This document shows positions 37,198-46,701 of a stretch of 64,000 nucleotides of DNA, one piece after another. Position numbers and translations under genes: made by a program. The notes under the pieces are model-generated. The model saw only the letters and a program-made list of their open reading frames with translations, was not told where the DNA came from and made no database searches. The DNA is from Streptomyces sp. NBC_00490. GTDB lineage: Bacteria; Actinomycetota; Actinomycetes; Streptomycetales; Streptomycetaceae. The number at the start of each line of letters is the position of its first letter. Within the stretch, counting starts at the first letter, position 1. The stretch is taken from NCBI RefSeq assembly GCF_036013645.1, contig NZ_CP107869.1, forward strand, positions 434,001 to 498,000. The letters are read 5' to 3'.

Positions 37198-39531
37198 ATG
37201 CACCGCAGTCTTCCGTCCGGTCCACCTCAGCGGGTCAGCACGGCACGTTCAGCCGTGCCGTGGCCCGAGTCGGCACTCCTGACCGTCACGGCCGTCGCCC
37301 TGGTGGCAGGAGGCGTCTCCTGGCTGGCGGGCGCCCCCGGTCTCTCGGACCTGTGCTGGGCGCTGGGCACCGTCGCGGCCGTCGTGCCCGCTGTGGGCTG
37401 GGTGCTGGCCGCCCTGCGGCGCGGGCAGGCGGGCGTCGACCTGATCGCTGTCCTGGCGCTCGGCGGCACCCTGGCCGTGCGCGAGTATCTGGCCGGGGCC
37501 CTGATCGCCCTGATGCTCGCCACCGGCCGCGCCCTCGAGGCGGCCGCGCGGCGGCGGGCCTCCCGCGACCTGCGCGCACTGCTCGAACACGCGCCCCGCA
37601 CCGCCCGGCGCCGCACCGGCACCGACGTGACCACAGTGCCGCTCGCCGAGGTCCGGGTCGGCGACCTGCTCGTCGTCGGGCCCGGTGAGGTCGTCCCGGT
37701 CGACGGCACGGTGTCCGGTGCCCCGGCCGTGCTCGACGAGTCGGTCCTCACCGGGGAGCCCCTCAGCGTGCGGCGCGCGCCGGGCAAGAGCGTGCGCAGC
37801 GGAGCGGTCAACGCGGGCAACGCCTTCGAGCTCCATGCCTCGGCCACCGAGCAGGACAGCACGTATGCCGGAATCGTACGGCTGGCCCAGCAGGCCGGCG
37901 CGGAGTCGGCGCCGCTGGTGCGGTTGGCCGACCGGTACGCGGCCTGGTTCCTGCCGCTCGCCGTGGCCGTCGCCGGGCTGGCCTGGCTGGTGACCGGCTC
38001 CGCCGTGCGCGCGGTGGCGGTCCTGGTGGTCGCCACTCCGTGTCCGCTGCTGCTGGCGGCTCCGGTGGCCGTGGTCTCAGGGCTGTCGCGGGCCTCCCGG
38101 CTGGGCGTGGTGATCCGCGACGGCGCCGCCCTGGAGAACCTCGGGCGGGCCCGCACCCTGCTGCTCGACAAGACGGGCACCCTCACCCGAGGTCACCCGC
38201 GCGTCGTCGACGTCATCGCCGCGCCGGACGGGACCCCGGCGGAGGTGCTGCGGCTCGCCGCCTCGCTGGACCAGTACTCGCCGCACGTGCTCGCGCAGGC
38301 CGTCGTCGACGCGGCCCGGGAGCGCCGGGCCCGCCTGTCCGTGGCCGCGGAGGTGTCCGAGGAACCCGGCCGGGGCGTCACCGGGACCATCGACGGACGC
38401 CGGATCACCATCGGACGGCTCGACGACGGCGCGCAGCGGCCGCCCTGGGCGCGCTCGGTGGACAACCAGGCTCTGCTGGACGGGGCGGCGGTCGCCTGGG
38501 TCACTGTCGACGAGGTACTGGCCGGCGCCGTGCTGCTGCGGGATCCGCTGCGTCCGGACGCGCCGCGTGCCCTGCGCCGCCTGCGCGCGGCGGGCATCCG
38601 CCGGCTGGTGATGCTCACCGGCGACCGCGCCGAACCGGCCCGCGAGGTCGGCGCCGTCCTCGGTCTGGACGAGGTGCGCGCTGGGCTCTCCCCCTGCGAC
38701 AAGGTGGCCGCGGTGCGCGCCGAACGCGAGCACGCGGTCACCGTCATGGTGGGCGACGGGGTGAACGACGCCCCCGCTCTGGCCGCCGCGGACATCGGCG
38801 TGGCGATGGGCGCGCGCGGCTCGACCGCGTCCTCCGAGGCGGCCGACATCGTACTGACCACCGACCGGGTGGACCGCCTGGCTGACGCGGTCGCCATCGC
38901 CGTACGGTCGCGGCGTATCGCCGTGCAGAGCGCGCTCGGCGGCATGCTGATGTCGCTCGCCGCGATGGCGGCGGCCGCCGCGGGTCTGCTCCCGCCGGCC
39001 GCCGGCGCCCTGCTCCAGGAAGGCATCGACGTCGCGGTCATCCTCAACGCGCTGCGCGCCTTGCGCGACGACCGGGCGGCCCGTCCGGTACTGCGGCCAG
39101 ACACTCAGGCCCTCATCCACCGCTTCGCGGCCGAGCACGACGATCTGCAGGACGTCCTGCGGTCCGTGCGCGCCGCTGCCGACCGCCTGTGCGACAGCAC
39201 CGGCCCCGAGGCCCTGGCGGCCGTGCGCGGGGTGCACCTGCTGCTCACGGAACGGCTGCTGCCGCATGAGCACGCCGAGGAACACCAGCTGTATCCCGCC
39301 CTCGCCACCGCGCTCGGCGGCCCCGAGGCGACCGCCACCATGAGCCGCGCCCATGCCGAGATCGACCGGCTCGCCCGCCGGATCGCCGTCCATCTCGCGC
39401 TCGCCGAGGCCGACGGCGGCCCGGCACCGGAACAGCTCGACGATCTGCGTGCCTGCCTCTACGGGCTGCACACCGTGCTGCGACTGCACTTCGTCCAGGA
39501 GGAGGAGAACTACTTCTCCCTCGCCCCCTGA
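37198..39531 (+). CDS. P1B-type metal ATPase fused to C-terminal hemerythrin
   Basis: A 777-residue heavy-metal P-type ATPase. An N-terminal membrane region lacks a CxxC metal domain. The actuator has DESVLTGEPLSV, membrane helix 6 has ATPCPLLLAAP at about residue 279, the phosphorylation site DKTGTLTRGHPRV is at about residue 324, and the hinge is MVGDGVNDAPALAAADIGVAMG. From about residue 635 a hemerythrin-like four-helix domain follows, with iron-ligand spacing H...LLPHEHAEEHQLYP...HAEIDRL...LHTVLRLHFVQEEENYF. An HHE diiron domain on a metal pump suggests O2 or iron gating; that is inference. ATG at 37198 has GGGGAGG upstream. Confidence 0.93.
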   Translation: MHRSLPSGPPQRVSTARSAVPWPESALLTVTAVALVAGGVSWLAGAPGLSDLCWALGTVAAVVPAVGWVLAALRRGQAGVDLIAVLALGGTLAVREYLAGALIALMLATGRALEAAARRRASRDLRALLEHAPRTARRRTGTDVTTVPLAEVRVGDLLVVGPGEVVPVDGTVSGAPAVLDESVLTGEPLSVRRAPGKSVRSGAVNAGNAFELHASATEQDSTYAGIVRLAQQAGAESAPLVRLADRYAAWFLPLAVAVAGLAWLVTGSAVRAVAVLVVATPCPLLLAAPVAVVSGLSRASRLGVVIRDGAALENLGRARTLLLDKTGTLTRGHPRVVDVIAAPDGTPAEVLRLAASLDQYSPHVLAQAVVDAARERRARLSVAAEVSEEPGRGVTGTIDGRRITIGRLDDGAQRPPWARSVDNQALLDGAAVAWVTVDEVLAGAVLLRDPLRPDAPRALRRLRAAGIRRLVMLTGDRAEPAREVGAVLGLDEVRAGLSPCDKVAAVRAEREHAVTVMVGDGVNDAPALAAADIGVAMGARGSTASSEAADIVLTTDRVDRLADAVAIAVRSRRIAVQSALGGMLMSLAAMAAAAAGLLPPAAGALLQEGIDVAVILNALRALRDDRAARPVLRPDTQALIHRFAAEHDDLQDVLRSVRAAADRLCDSTGPEALAAVRGVHLLLTERLLPHEHAEEHQLYPALATALGGPEATATMSRAHAEIDRLARRIAVHLALAEADGGPAPEQLDDLRACLYGLHTVLRLHFVQEEENYFSLAP

Positions 39532-39570
39532 GCGCGCCCCTGCCGGGCCATACCCATCGAGGAGACGACG

Positions 39571-40548
39571 ATGAACGATCCCCCGGGACACGCGAACACC
39601 GCACCGCCCGTGCTCGCCTGCGCGCGCCTGGTCCGGCGGTTCGGCGAGCGCACCGCCGTCGACGACGTGAGCCTGGCCATCGCTCCCGGTGAGACGTACG
39701 GCCTGCTCGGACCGAACGGCGCGGGGAAGACCACGACGATCCGGCTGGTGTGCGGACTTCTGCGGCCCGACGCCGGGACCGTGTTCGTGGCGGGCCGCCG
39801 AGTGTCGACGGCCGCCGGGGCTGCCAAGCGGCTCATCGGCTTCGTCCCGCAGGACGTGGCCCTCTATCCGGATCTCAGTGTCCGCGAGAACCTGCGCTTC
39901 TTCGGACGCCTGTACCGGCTGCCGCGCCGCCGTCTGGAGCACCGGGTCGACGAGGTCCTTGAGCTCATCGACCTCACCGGCCGGGCCGGCGATCGAGTCG
40001 ACTCCCTCTCGGGCGGGATGCGCCGCCGCCTCAACATCGGGGCCGGGCTGGTGCACGCGCCGACGCTGCTGGTGCTGGACGAGCCGACGGTGGGCGTCGA
40101 TCCGCAGAGCCGGCACGCGATTCTGGAGAGCGTCACCCGGTTCGGCGAGGAGGGCATGGCCGTCCTTTACACCACGCACTACATGGAGGAGGCCGAGCGG
40201 CTCTGCGACCGGGTCGGCATCATCGACCACGGCCGCCTCGTCGCCGAGGGCAGCCCGCGTGAGCTGGTGGCCCTGGTGGCGGAGCGGGACCGGGTCCGGC
40301 TGACCGCCGTCGGCGATCTGGCGGCGTACGCGCAGGCGTGCCGCGGTCTCAGCCGGGTCGAGGGCGCCGCGCGCACCGGGGACCACGGAGACATGGTCGA
40401 AGTGGTGGTCAAGGACGCGCGCAGCCTGTTGCCGCAGCTGCTCGACCTCGCCCACGAACTGGATGTCGACATCCGCAGTGTGGAGATCGACGAACCGAAC
40501 CTGGAGGCGGTCTTCCTCCATCTCACCGGCACTGCGCTGAGGGAGTGA
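39571..40548 (+). CDS. ABC transporter ATP-binding protein (exporter, DrrA type)
   Basis: A 325-residue ATPase with Walker A GPNGAGKTT, Q-loop FVPQDVALYP, signature LSGGMRRRLNIG, Walker B LLVLDEPTVGVD and H-loop TTHYMEEAERLCDR, and a C-terminal extension ending VEIDEPNLEAVFLHLTGTALRE typical of DrrA-like drug/lipid exporters. Six bases before its two permeases. Confidence 0.93.
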   Translation: MNDPPGHANTAPPVLACARLVRRFGERTAVDDVSLAIAPGETYGLLGPNGAGKTTTIRLVCGLLRPDAGTVFVAGRRVSTAAGAAKRLIGFVPQDVALYPDLSVRENLRFFGRLYRLPRRRLEHRVDEVLELIDLTGRAGDRVDSLSGGMRRRLNIGAGLVHAPTLLVLDEPTVGVDPQSRHAILESVTRFGEEGMAVLYTTHYMEEAERLCDRVGIIDHGRLVAEGSPRELVALVAERDRVRLTAVGDLAAYAQACRGLSRVEGAARTGDHGDMVEVVVKDARSLLPQLLDLAHELDVDIRSVEIDEPNLEAVFLHLTGTALRE

Positions 40549-40554
40549 GCGGTC

Positions 40555-41721
40555 GTGCGTGTCCTTCTCGCCATCGCCGCGAAGGATCTGCGGCAGCGTC
40601 TGCGCGACCGCTCGGCCTGGGTGATCGTGTTCTTGGCGCCTGTGCTGATCTCCGGGCTGATGGCCATGGCGTTCAGCGACAACACCGAGTTCCGCGCCGA
40701 GATCGGCGTCGTCGACCTGGACCGCGGCGCGGCGGCCACCGGGCTGACCGAGGTGCTGAAGAGCCCCGAACTCTCCGCCACCGTACGGGTTCACTCCTAC
40801 GGCGACGAGGCCGCGGCGCGCCGGGCGGTGGACGCCGGCCGGGCGCACGCGGCGATCGTCGTCCCCAAGGGGTTCACCGAGGCGCTGAGCGGCGGGACCG
40901 CACAGCCGGTCACCGTCCTGGACAGCGTGGACTTCGGCCTGCAGGCGCAGCTGGCGCGGGCGGTCACCGAGTCGTACGTCGCGCAGGTCAACGCCGACCG
41001 GCTGTCCGTGGCCACGGCCGTCGCGGCGGGCGTTCCGCACCAGGACGTCCCCGAACTCGCTGCGAGGGCGGCCCTGTTGAGGCTGCCGGAGCAAGTGCGG
41101 GCGCAGGGGCTCGCGGACGACCCGCTGAAGGTCATCAGCTACTTCGGGCCGAGCATGGGGATGTTCTTCGTGCTCTTCTGCGTCGGCTTCGGCGCGCGCG
41201 GCTACTTCATCGAACAGCAGCAAGGCACCCTCGACCGGATCGCCGCGGCCCCGGTCGGGCGGGGCGCGCTGCTGCTGGGGAAGTCGCTGTCCACCTTCGT
41301 CTACAGCCTGGCCGGCCTGGTGACGGTCGCGCTCGTGTCGTGGCTGGCGTTCGGCGCGCGCTGGGCGGATCCGGTGGGGGTCGCCGCCCTCAGCGTGGGC
41401 ATGGCGGTCTCCGTGGTGTGCCTGACGGCGTTCGTCATCGCGATCGCCCGTACCGAACGGCAGGCCGAGGGCCTGGCGTCGATCGTGGTGTTCGCGCTCG
41501 TCCTGCTGGGCGGCAACTTCGTGTTCGCCTCCGGCACGTCCCTGATGCGCCGGCTCACGCTCTTCACCCCCAACGGGTGGGCTCTGCGTGGATTCACCGA
41601 CCTGGGCACCGGGGTGCGCGGCTGGGCCGCGGTCGGTGCCCCGCTGCTGGGCATCGCCGCGTTCTCGGCGACCGTGGCGGCGGTGACGGCTCTGCTCCTT
41701 CGGCTGAGGAGGCCGACATGA
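40555..41721 (+). CDS. ABC transporter permease (ABC-2 type)
   Basis: A 388-residue permease. An N-terminal helix (WVIVFLAPVLISGLMAMAF), a large external loop, and then five C-terminal helices including MFFVLFCVGFGARGYFIEQQQGTLDRIAAAPVGR and LTLFTPNGWALRGFTDL, as in ABC2_membrane_3 proteins. GTG at 40555. The end overlaps the second permease (ATGA). Substrate unknown. Confidence 0.9.
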   Translation: MRVLLAIAAKDLRQRLRDRSAWVIVFLAPVLISGLMAMAFSDNTEFRAEIGVVDLDRGAAATGLTEVLKSPELSATVRVHSYGDEAAARRAVDAGRAHAAIVVPKGFTEALSGGTAQPVTVLDSVDFGLQAQLARAVTESYVAQVNADRLSVATAVAAGVPHQDVPELAARAALLRLPEQVRAQGLADDPLKVISYFGPSMGMFFVLFCVGFGARGYFIEQQQGTLDRIAAAPVGRGALLLGKSLSTFVYSLAGLVTVALVSWLAFGARWADPVGVAALSVGMAVSVVCLTAFVIAIARTERQAEGLASIVVFALVLLGGNFVFASGTSLMRRLTLFTPNGWALRGFTDLGTGVRGWAAVGAPLLGIAAFSATVAAVTALLLRLRRPT

Positions 41722-42893
41722 CCGCACTCGCAGTGACCCGGGCGACCGTCGCGCGGGCGTTCCGGGACCGTACGGCACTGTTCTTCATGGTGCTGCTGCC
41801 GGTCGCCATCATCGTCGTCATCGGGGTCACGGTCAGCGGCTTCGACCAGTTCCGCGTCGGCCTCGTCCCGGCCGCCGTGTCGGGCCCCGTGGCCGAGGAG
41901 CTGGTCACCGGCATCGAGGAGGCGCCGGGCCTGCGGACGCGCACCTACGAGACCGCGGCGGACGCCCGTTCGGCGTTGCGCCGGGCCGAGCTGGACGCCG
42001 TGGTCGTGGTGCCCGACGGGCTCGACACGGCCGTGCGGGAGGGGCGTGCGGTCATGGTGCCGGTGCTGGTGGAGCCGTCGGGCAGCGCGGGGCACGCCGC
42101 CGTGTCGTCGGTGTCGGCCGTCGTCGCCGAGCACGCGGCGCGGTTGCAGGCGGCACGCTTCGCCGCCGAGGAGACCGCCGGTGACTTCGACGACACCCTG
42201 GCGCTGGCCCGCGGCGCCGAACGGGCGGCTTCACCGATCGCGGTGCGCACCGAGACCGTGAACGGGCAGAGTGACTATCTGCCGCTGGGCTACGGCTACA
42301 GCACGCCGACCATGCTGGTGCTGTTCGTGTTCATCAACGCCCTCGCGGGTGGCGCGGCCATCGTGCAGACCCGCCGGACCGGGGTGTACGCCCGCGCCCT
42401 CGCGGCGCCGGTCTCCGCCCGCACCCTGGTGCTCGGCGAGACGGTCGCATATCTCCTGCTGGCCCTGCTGCAGTCCCTGCTGATCGTCGCCATCGGGGCG
42501 CTGGCCTTCGACGTCGCCTGGGGCGACCCGCTCGCCGCCGGAGTCTTGGTCGCCGTGTGGGCGCTGGTCGGTACCGGGGCGGGTGTCCTGGCCGGTGCCG
42601 TGTTCCGTACGCCGGAGCAGGTGCACGCCGTCGGCCCGGCGCTCGGGATCGGCCTCGGCATGCTGGGCGGCTGCATGTGGCCGCTGGCGCTGGTGCCCGA
42701 CTGGCTGCGCAGTGCGGGCCACGCGGTACCGCAGGCGTGGGCCGTCGACGCGTGGACGACCCTGCTGTCCAGGAACGGGGATCTGACGTCGATCCTGCGC
42801 GAGCTGGCCGTGCTGGCGGGCTTCGCCACGGTGCTGCTCGCCCTGGCGACCGTGCTCCTGCGGCGGCGGCTGACGGCCGCTTCCGCGGCGTGA
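41718..42893 (+). CDS. ABC transporter permease (ABC-2 type)
   Basis: A 391-residue second permease of the same exporter: RDRTALFFMVLLPVAIIVVIGVTV, a long outer loop, then MLVLFVFINALAGGAAIVQTRRTGVYARALAAPVSARTLVLGE and four further helices. It ends 13 bp from the convergent nitroreductase gene. Confidence 0.9.
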   Translation: MTALAVTRATVARAFRDRTALFFMVLLPVAIIVVIGVTVSGFDQFRVGLVPAAVSGPVAEELVTGIEEAPGLRTRTYETAADARSALRRAELDAVVVVPDGLDTAVREGRAVMVPVLVEPSGSAGHAAVSSVSAVVAEHAARLQAARFAAEETAGDFDDTLALARGAERAASPIAVRTETVNGQSDYLPLGYGYSTPTMLVLFVFINALAGGAAIVQTRRTGVYARALAAPVSARTLVLGETVAYLLLALLQSLLIVAIGALAFDVAWGDPLAAGVLVAVWALVGTGAGVLAGAVFRTPEQVHAVGPALGIGLGMLGGCMWPLALVPDWLRSAGHAVPQAWAVDAWTTLLSRNGDLTSILRELAVLAGFATVLLALATVLLRRRLTAASAA

Positions 42894-42905
42894 TCGTGGG
42901 CGCGC

Positions 42906-43886
42906 TCAGACGATCTCGAGGACCTGAGACACCGCGCGACGCGGGGTCTCGGACCCCGAAGGACCGTATCCGAGGCGCAGCACCATCTGCACGAACCCCA
43001 TGGCCGACCCGGGGTCCCGGGCAAGCTCGCGCAGGTCGTGCCGTTCCAGGGAGTGCGAGGTGAGGGACGTGGCCAGGCCGTGATGGGTGGCCAGCAGGAG
43101 GACGCGTTCCAGGGCCTGTCCGGCGCGCATCCAGTCCTCGGGGCGGTCGTGGGTCGTGCCCAGCAGAGCCAGTTGCGGTGCGCTCTCGAAGTCGGCCGCC
43201 GGGCGGCCCGGCACGGTCCGCCGGCCGGCGAAGTCCCGGACCGGGGCCCGGCCCGCGCGCCTGCGCGGTCCGAAGGCGCCCTGCGGGATCCCGTCGACCG
43301 CGGCCTCCGCGCCCGTGCGCGTCCACTGTCGTATGTCCTCGAACCGCTCGGGGTCGAGGGTGTCGCGGCCTTCGACGTCACGGACGTGGTCCAGCAGGGA
43401 CTCCACATGCCAGGGCTCGGGGAACAGCAGCCGCGCACCCTCCCCTTCGGCCGCGTCGCACAGCGCGTCCCTGATGTCGGCCGGAATCGTCTCGTCCTGG
43501 AAGGGGTGCCGGCTGGTGTGCCGGCGTGCGACGGCCGGGAAGAGCAGCGCCAGGTCGCGGTCGGGCCGGTCGGTGCCGGCGAGTCGCACGGTGGCGAGCA
43601 GCAGCGGGTCCGCCGGGTCGGGGAGCAGGCTCGTCTCGGCCCGCTCTCCGGCGTGGGCCGCGGCGACGCGGAGGTTGAACAGGGCCGCACCACAGCCCAG
43701 GTGCAGGGCGCGATGGTCGGGGTCGGTGCGCGGCATCGCCCGGCCGAGGTCGGCCCGTAGCTCGAGGGCGTGGTCGGCTCGGAGGTAGCGGAACCGCCAC
43801 GGTTGGGCGTTGTGCAGTGAGGGCGCGGCCGTGGCGGCGGTCACCAGGGCCGTGGCGTACGTCCTGTCGTCGGGTCGCGTCGGCAT
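42906..43886 (-). CDS. Acg/Rv3131-type nitroreductase-family protein
   Basis: A 326-residue paralogue of 27319-28290: VTAATAAPSLHNAQPWRFRYL, RALHLGCGAALFNLRVAAAHAG, RRHTSRHPFQDETIP, RPEDWMRAGQALERVLLLATHHGLATSLTSHSLE and FVQMVLRLGYGPSGSETPRR. ATG at 43886 has GGGAGG eight bases upstream. It follows the SHOCT-domain gene by 45 bp and probably shares its promoter. Confidence 0.9.
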   Translation of the reverse strand: MPTRPDDRTYATALVTAATAAPSLHNAQPWRFRYLRADHALELRADLGRAMPRTDPDHRALHLGCGAALFNLRVAAAHAGERAETSLLPDPADPLLLATVRLAGTDRPDRDLALLFPAVARRHTSRHPFQDETIPADIRDALCDAAEGEGARLLFPEPWHVESLLDHVRDVEGRDTLDPERFEDIRQWTRTGAEAAVDGIPQGAFGPRRRAGRAPVRDFAGRRTVPGRPAADFESAPQLALLGTTHDRPEDWMRAGQALERVLLLATHHGLATSLTSHSLERHDLRELARDPGSAMGFVQMVLRLGYGPSGSETPRRAVSQVLEIV

Positions 43887-43931
43887 GGCGCGCACCTCCC
43901 CTTGCGGGATGAGCCGGCCGTCCGGTCACGG

Positions 43932-44204
43932 TCAGGCTTTGGTCAGGCCGACTCCGTTTGCGCGCAGCACGGACATGCGGTGCCCGTACTCCTCCTCGTC
44001 GATCTCTCCACGGGCGAACCGCTCGGAGAGCAACCGCTCGGCGGACTCGCGGTGCGAGGGCTCGCGGTGCGGGGGCTCAGGGGTGCGGTTCAGGGTGCGG
44101 AAGAGCAGCACGGCGACGGTGATCAGGAGTGCCCAGAGCAGGGTCGTGCCTGCTGACATCGCGAACCAGTCCCAGCCATTCATGTCATGACGGTTCCAGT
44201 ACAT
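43932..44204 (-). CDS. Small membrane protein with SHOCT domain
   Basis: A 90-residue protein. One membrane helix (AMSAGTTLLWALLITVAVLLFRTL) precedes a C-terminal SHOCT motif (SAERLLSERFARGEIDEEEYGHRMSVL). SHOCT motifs are short oligomerisation segments; no enzymatic role is expected. A 20-bp palindrome lies about 110 bp upstream. ATG at 44204 is chosen; an internal ATG (MNGWDW) is possible. Confidence 0.85.
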   Translation of the reverse strand: MYWNRHDMNGWDWFAMSAGTTLLWALLITVAVLLFRTLNRTPEPPHREPSHRESAERLLSERFARGEIDEEEYGHRMSVLRANGVGLTKA

Positions 44205-44303
44205 CTCGGGCTCCTTCGCGCGGCGAGGGCGGCCTTCGGACTTCTTTCAGGACCAGCTTCCGGCCTCGCACGACCGGCGAGAAGAGGCCGCCAGGTCCCC
44301 CCT

Positions 44304-44323
44304 CCGGGGCCGTTCGGCCCCGG
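44304..44323. promoter_or_regulatory. Candidate OsdR box before SHOCT/nitroreductase operon
   Basis: CCGGGGCCG-TT-CGGCCCCGG, nine-base arms, centred 110 bp before the SHOCT start and preceded by CAGGTCCCCC. It lies just beyond the GH65 stop. Confidence 0.7.
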
Positions 44324-44331
44324 TTGTGCGG

Positions 44332-46701
44332 TCAGTCCGGGAGCCACAGCCGTACCGTCTCCCCCGGCTGCAGACTCAGCGTCCGGTCGGGCAGCCGGAT
44401 GTCGATCGGTGAGGCGTCGGAGGACGGTACGGCGATCTCCAGCCGCTCGCGCTCCAGGTGCAGCCGTACACCCCAGTGGCCCTGGTACCGCAGGGCGAAC
44501 CCGTACGACGAGAGCTCCGGCAATGGCACCGGGTCGAGCCACAGGGCGCCGCCGCGGGTCTCCAGCCCGGTCAGTCCGCGCTGGACCAGGTCCAGGGTGC
44601 CGGCCATGGCGCCGAGGTGGATGCCCTCGCCGGTGGTGCCGCCCTGCACGTCTGCGATGTCGCCCTGCAGGGCCTCCTGGCAGAACTTCCAGGCCTCCGC
44701 CCGCCGGTCCCGGGCCAGCACCCAGCCGTGGACGAGGCCGCTGAGGGTGGAGCCGTGGCTGGTGCGGCGCAGGTAGTAGTCGACGGTGCGCCGCCAGGTG
44801 TCCTCGTCGAGCTGGTACCCCAACCGGCCGAACACCGTGCGGAGTTCGGCCGGCGAGAACAGGTAGCCGAGCATCAGGACATCGGCCTGCTTGGACGCCT
44901 GGTAGCGGTTGACGCTGTCGTCCTCCGCCTCCAGGATCCGGTCGAGCCGCCGGATGTCGCCGTACCGGGCGCGGTAGGCCTCCCAGTCGAGCTCGGCGAG
45001 TTCGCCGTAGCCCTCGAACTGGCTGATGACGTCGTCATGGAACGGCACGTGGAGGGTGCGGGAGACGTCCTCCCACAGTTCGAGTTCGCCGCCGTCCAGG
45101 CCGGTGCGCTCGACCAGCTCGCGGTAGCGGGGCTCCGGCAGCGTACGCAGCAGCTCCAGGGTGCGGGCCAGCACCCAGGCAGCGGTGACATTGGTGTACG
45201 CGTTGTCGTCCAGGCCCGGCTGTTGCGCGTCGGGGTAGGCCTCGTGGTACTCGTCGGGGCCGACCACTCCCTTGATGCGGTGGCGGCCCAGGCTGTCGTC
45301 GTAGACGGCCGAGTCCGCCCAGAAACGGGCGATCTGCAACAGCATCTCGGCGCCCTTGGTGTGCAGGAACTCCGTGTCCCCGCTGGCCTCGCAGTACTGC
45401 CACACGTTGTAGGCGATCGCCGAGCCGACGTGGTGCTGGAGGTGGGAGTGGTCGGGCAGCCAGCGTCCCGAGCGCGGGTTGAGGTGCAGCTGCTGGGTCT
45501 CCTCACGGCCGTCGCTGCCGCTCTGCCAGGGGTACATCGCGCCCTTGCGGCCCACCGAGCGGGCGGCTGTGCAGGCCTGTTCGAGGCGCCGGTGGCGGTA
45601 GCGCAGCAGGGCGCGGGACACCTCGGGGAAATGCAGGTCGAGGTAGGGCAGGACGAACAGTTCGTCCCAGAAGACGTGACCGCGGTAGGCCTCGCCGTGC
45701 AGGCCCCGGGCGGGTACGCCCACGTCAAGGTCCGCGGTGTGCGGGGAGAGGGTCTGCAGGACGTGGAAGAGGTGCAGGCGCAGGATGCGGCCCGCCTCCC
45801 CGGGGACGTCGAGGTCGGCACGGCGCCAGAGCTGGTCCCAGGCGGTGAGGTGCCGCTCGAGCAGGTCGTCGAAGCCCGGGGCCTGGCCGACCCTGTCGAC
45901 GGCGGCGTACAGCGGGTCGCTGATCGCCGGGTCGTGGGAGGTGTGCAGGGCGACGGTCTTGTCGACGGTGACGGTGCGGCCTGGAGCGAGGTCCAGGAGC
46001 GCCTGCTGGACGGCTCGCGGGACTTCGTGGCGCACGGCGAGGGGGGCGTCGACGGTGAGCCGGGCCGCCATGCCGATGCGGACGTCGGAGGTGCGGGTAC
46101 GGCAGCGCAGCCACACCGTGTCCGGGGTGGCGGTGCCGGTGTGGACGTGGGTCAGGTGGTGGCCGTCCAGGTCCCGGTAGCGCGGGACGCCGGCGTTGGT
46201 GACGCCGCCGTCGAGGGCGGCCTCGACCTCCAGCGGGCCGGAGAATCCCTCGGCCGTGAACTCGGTGCGCAGGGCGGCGAGATGGGGATCCGCCATGTGC
46301 ACGAACCGCTGCTGACGTACCGTCAATTCACGACCCTCGCCGAGGTCGTAGCGTGTGCGGCGCTCCAGCAGCCCCGCGGACAGGTGCAGCATCTGCCGGT
46401 GGTCGAGCACGGTCGCGGTGTCGGGAGTGAGCCATGGCCCGCCCGGCAGGCGGTAGCGCAGGGGCAGCCAGTTGGGGACGTTGACCATGTCCTCGTTCTC
46501 CACCTGCCGTCCGGCCACCTCGGAGGTGAGCCGGTTGTAGCAGCCGGCCACGTAGGTGCCGGGATAGTGCACTTCGTCGGCAGCGCACTCCGGCAGCGCG
46601 CCACGTGTAGCGAAGTAGCCGTTTCCGAGGGTGCACAGCGACTCGCGCAGGCGTTCGTCGGCGGGCGTGTAGCCCTCGTACTCCCAACTCCATCCCGTCA
46701 C
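44332..46701 (-). CDS. Glycoside hydrolase family 65 disaccharide phosphorylase
   Basis: A 789-residue GH65 enzyme (kojibiose, trehalose or maltose phosphorylase family). N-terminal TLGNGYFATRGA, central GHVFWDELFVLPYLDLHFPEV, and the catalytic acid in KGVVGPDEYHEAYPDAQ (Glu at about residue 482), with DVLMLGYLF and the C-terminal HGSTLSGLVHGWVLARDRR phosphate-site region. Its ATG overlaps the stop of the beta-phosphoglucomutase gene. Phosphorolysis would give beta-glucose 1-phosphate without spending ATP. The exact disaccharide cannot be read from sequence; trehalose is a sensible guess. Confidence 0.93.
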   Translation of the reverse strand: MTGWSWEYEGYTPADERLRESLCTLGNGYFATRGALPECAADEVHYPGTYVAGCYNRLTSEVAGRQVENEDMVNVPNWLPLRYRLPGGPWLTPDTATVLDHRQMLHLSAGLLERRTRYDLGEGRELTVRQQRFVHMADPHLAALRTEFTAEGFSGPLEVEAALDGGVTNAGVPRYRDLDGHHLTHVHTGTATPDTVWLRCRTRTSDVRIGMAARLTVDAPLAVRHEVPRAVQQALLDLAPGRTVTVDKTVALHTSHDPAISDPLYAAVDRVGQAPGFDDLLERHLTAWDQLWRRADLDVPGEAGRILRLHLFHVLQTLSPHTADLDVGVPARGLHGEAYRGHVFWDELFVLPYLDLHFPEVSRALLRYRHRRLEQACTAARSVGRKGAMYPWQSGSDGREETQQLHLNPRSGRWLPDHSHLQHHVGSAIAYNVWQYCEASGDTEFLHTKGAEMLLQIARFWADSAVYDDSLGRHRIKGVVGPDEYHEAYPDAQQPGLDDNAYTNVTAAWVLARTLELLRTLPEPRYRELVERTGLDGGELELWEDVSRTLHVPFHDDVISQFEGYGELAELDWEAYRARYGDIRRLDRILEAEDDSVNRYQASKQADVLMLGYLFSPAELRTVFGRLGYQLDEDTWRRTVDYYLRRTSHGSTLSGLVHGWVLARDRRAEAWKFCQEALQGDIADVQGGTTGEGIHLGAMAGTLDLVQRGLTGLETRGGALWLDPVPLPELSSYGFALRYQGHWGVRLHLERERLEIAVPSSDASPIDIRLPDRTLSLQPGETVRLWLPD

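Noticed and set aside
38077..41778. 1233-codon reverse open frame over the P-type ATPase and ABC genes
   Set aside because: The forward strand encodes complete conserved proteins; the reverse product has no recognisable domain.
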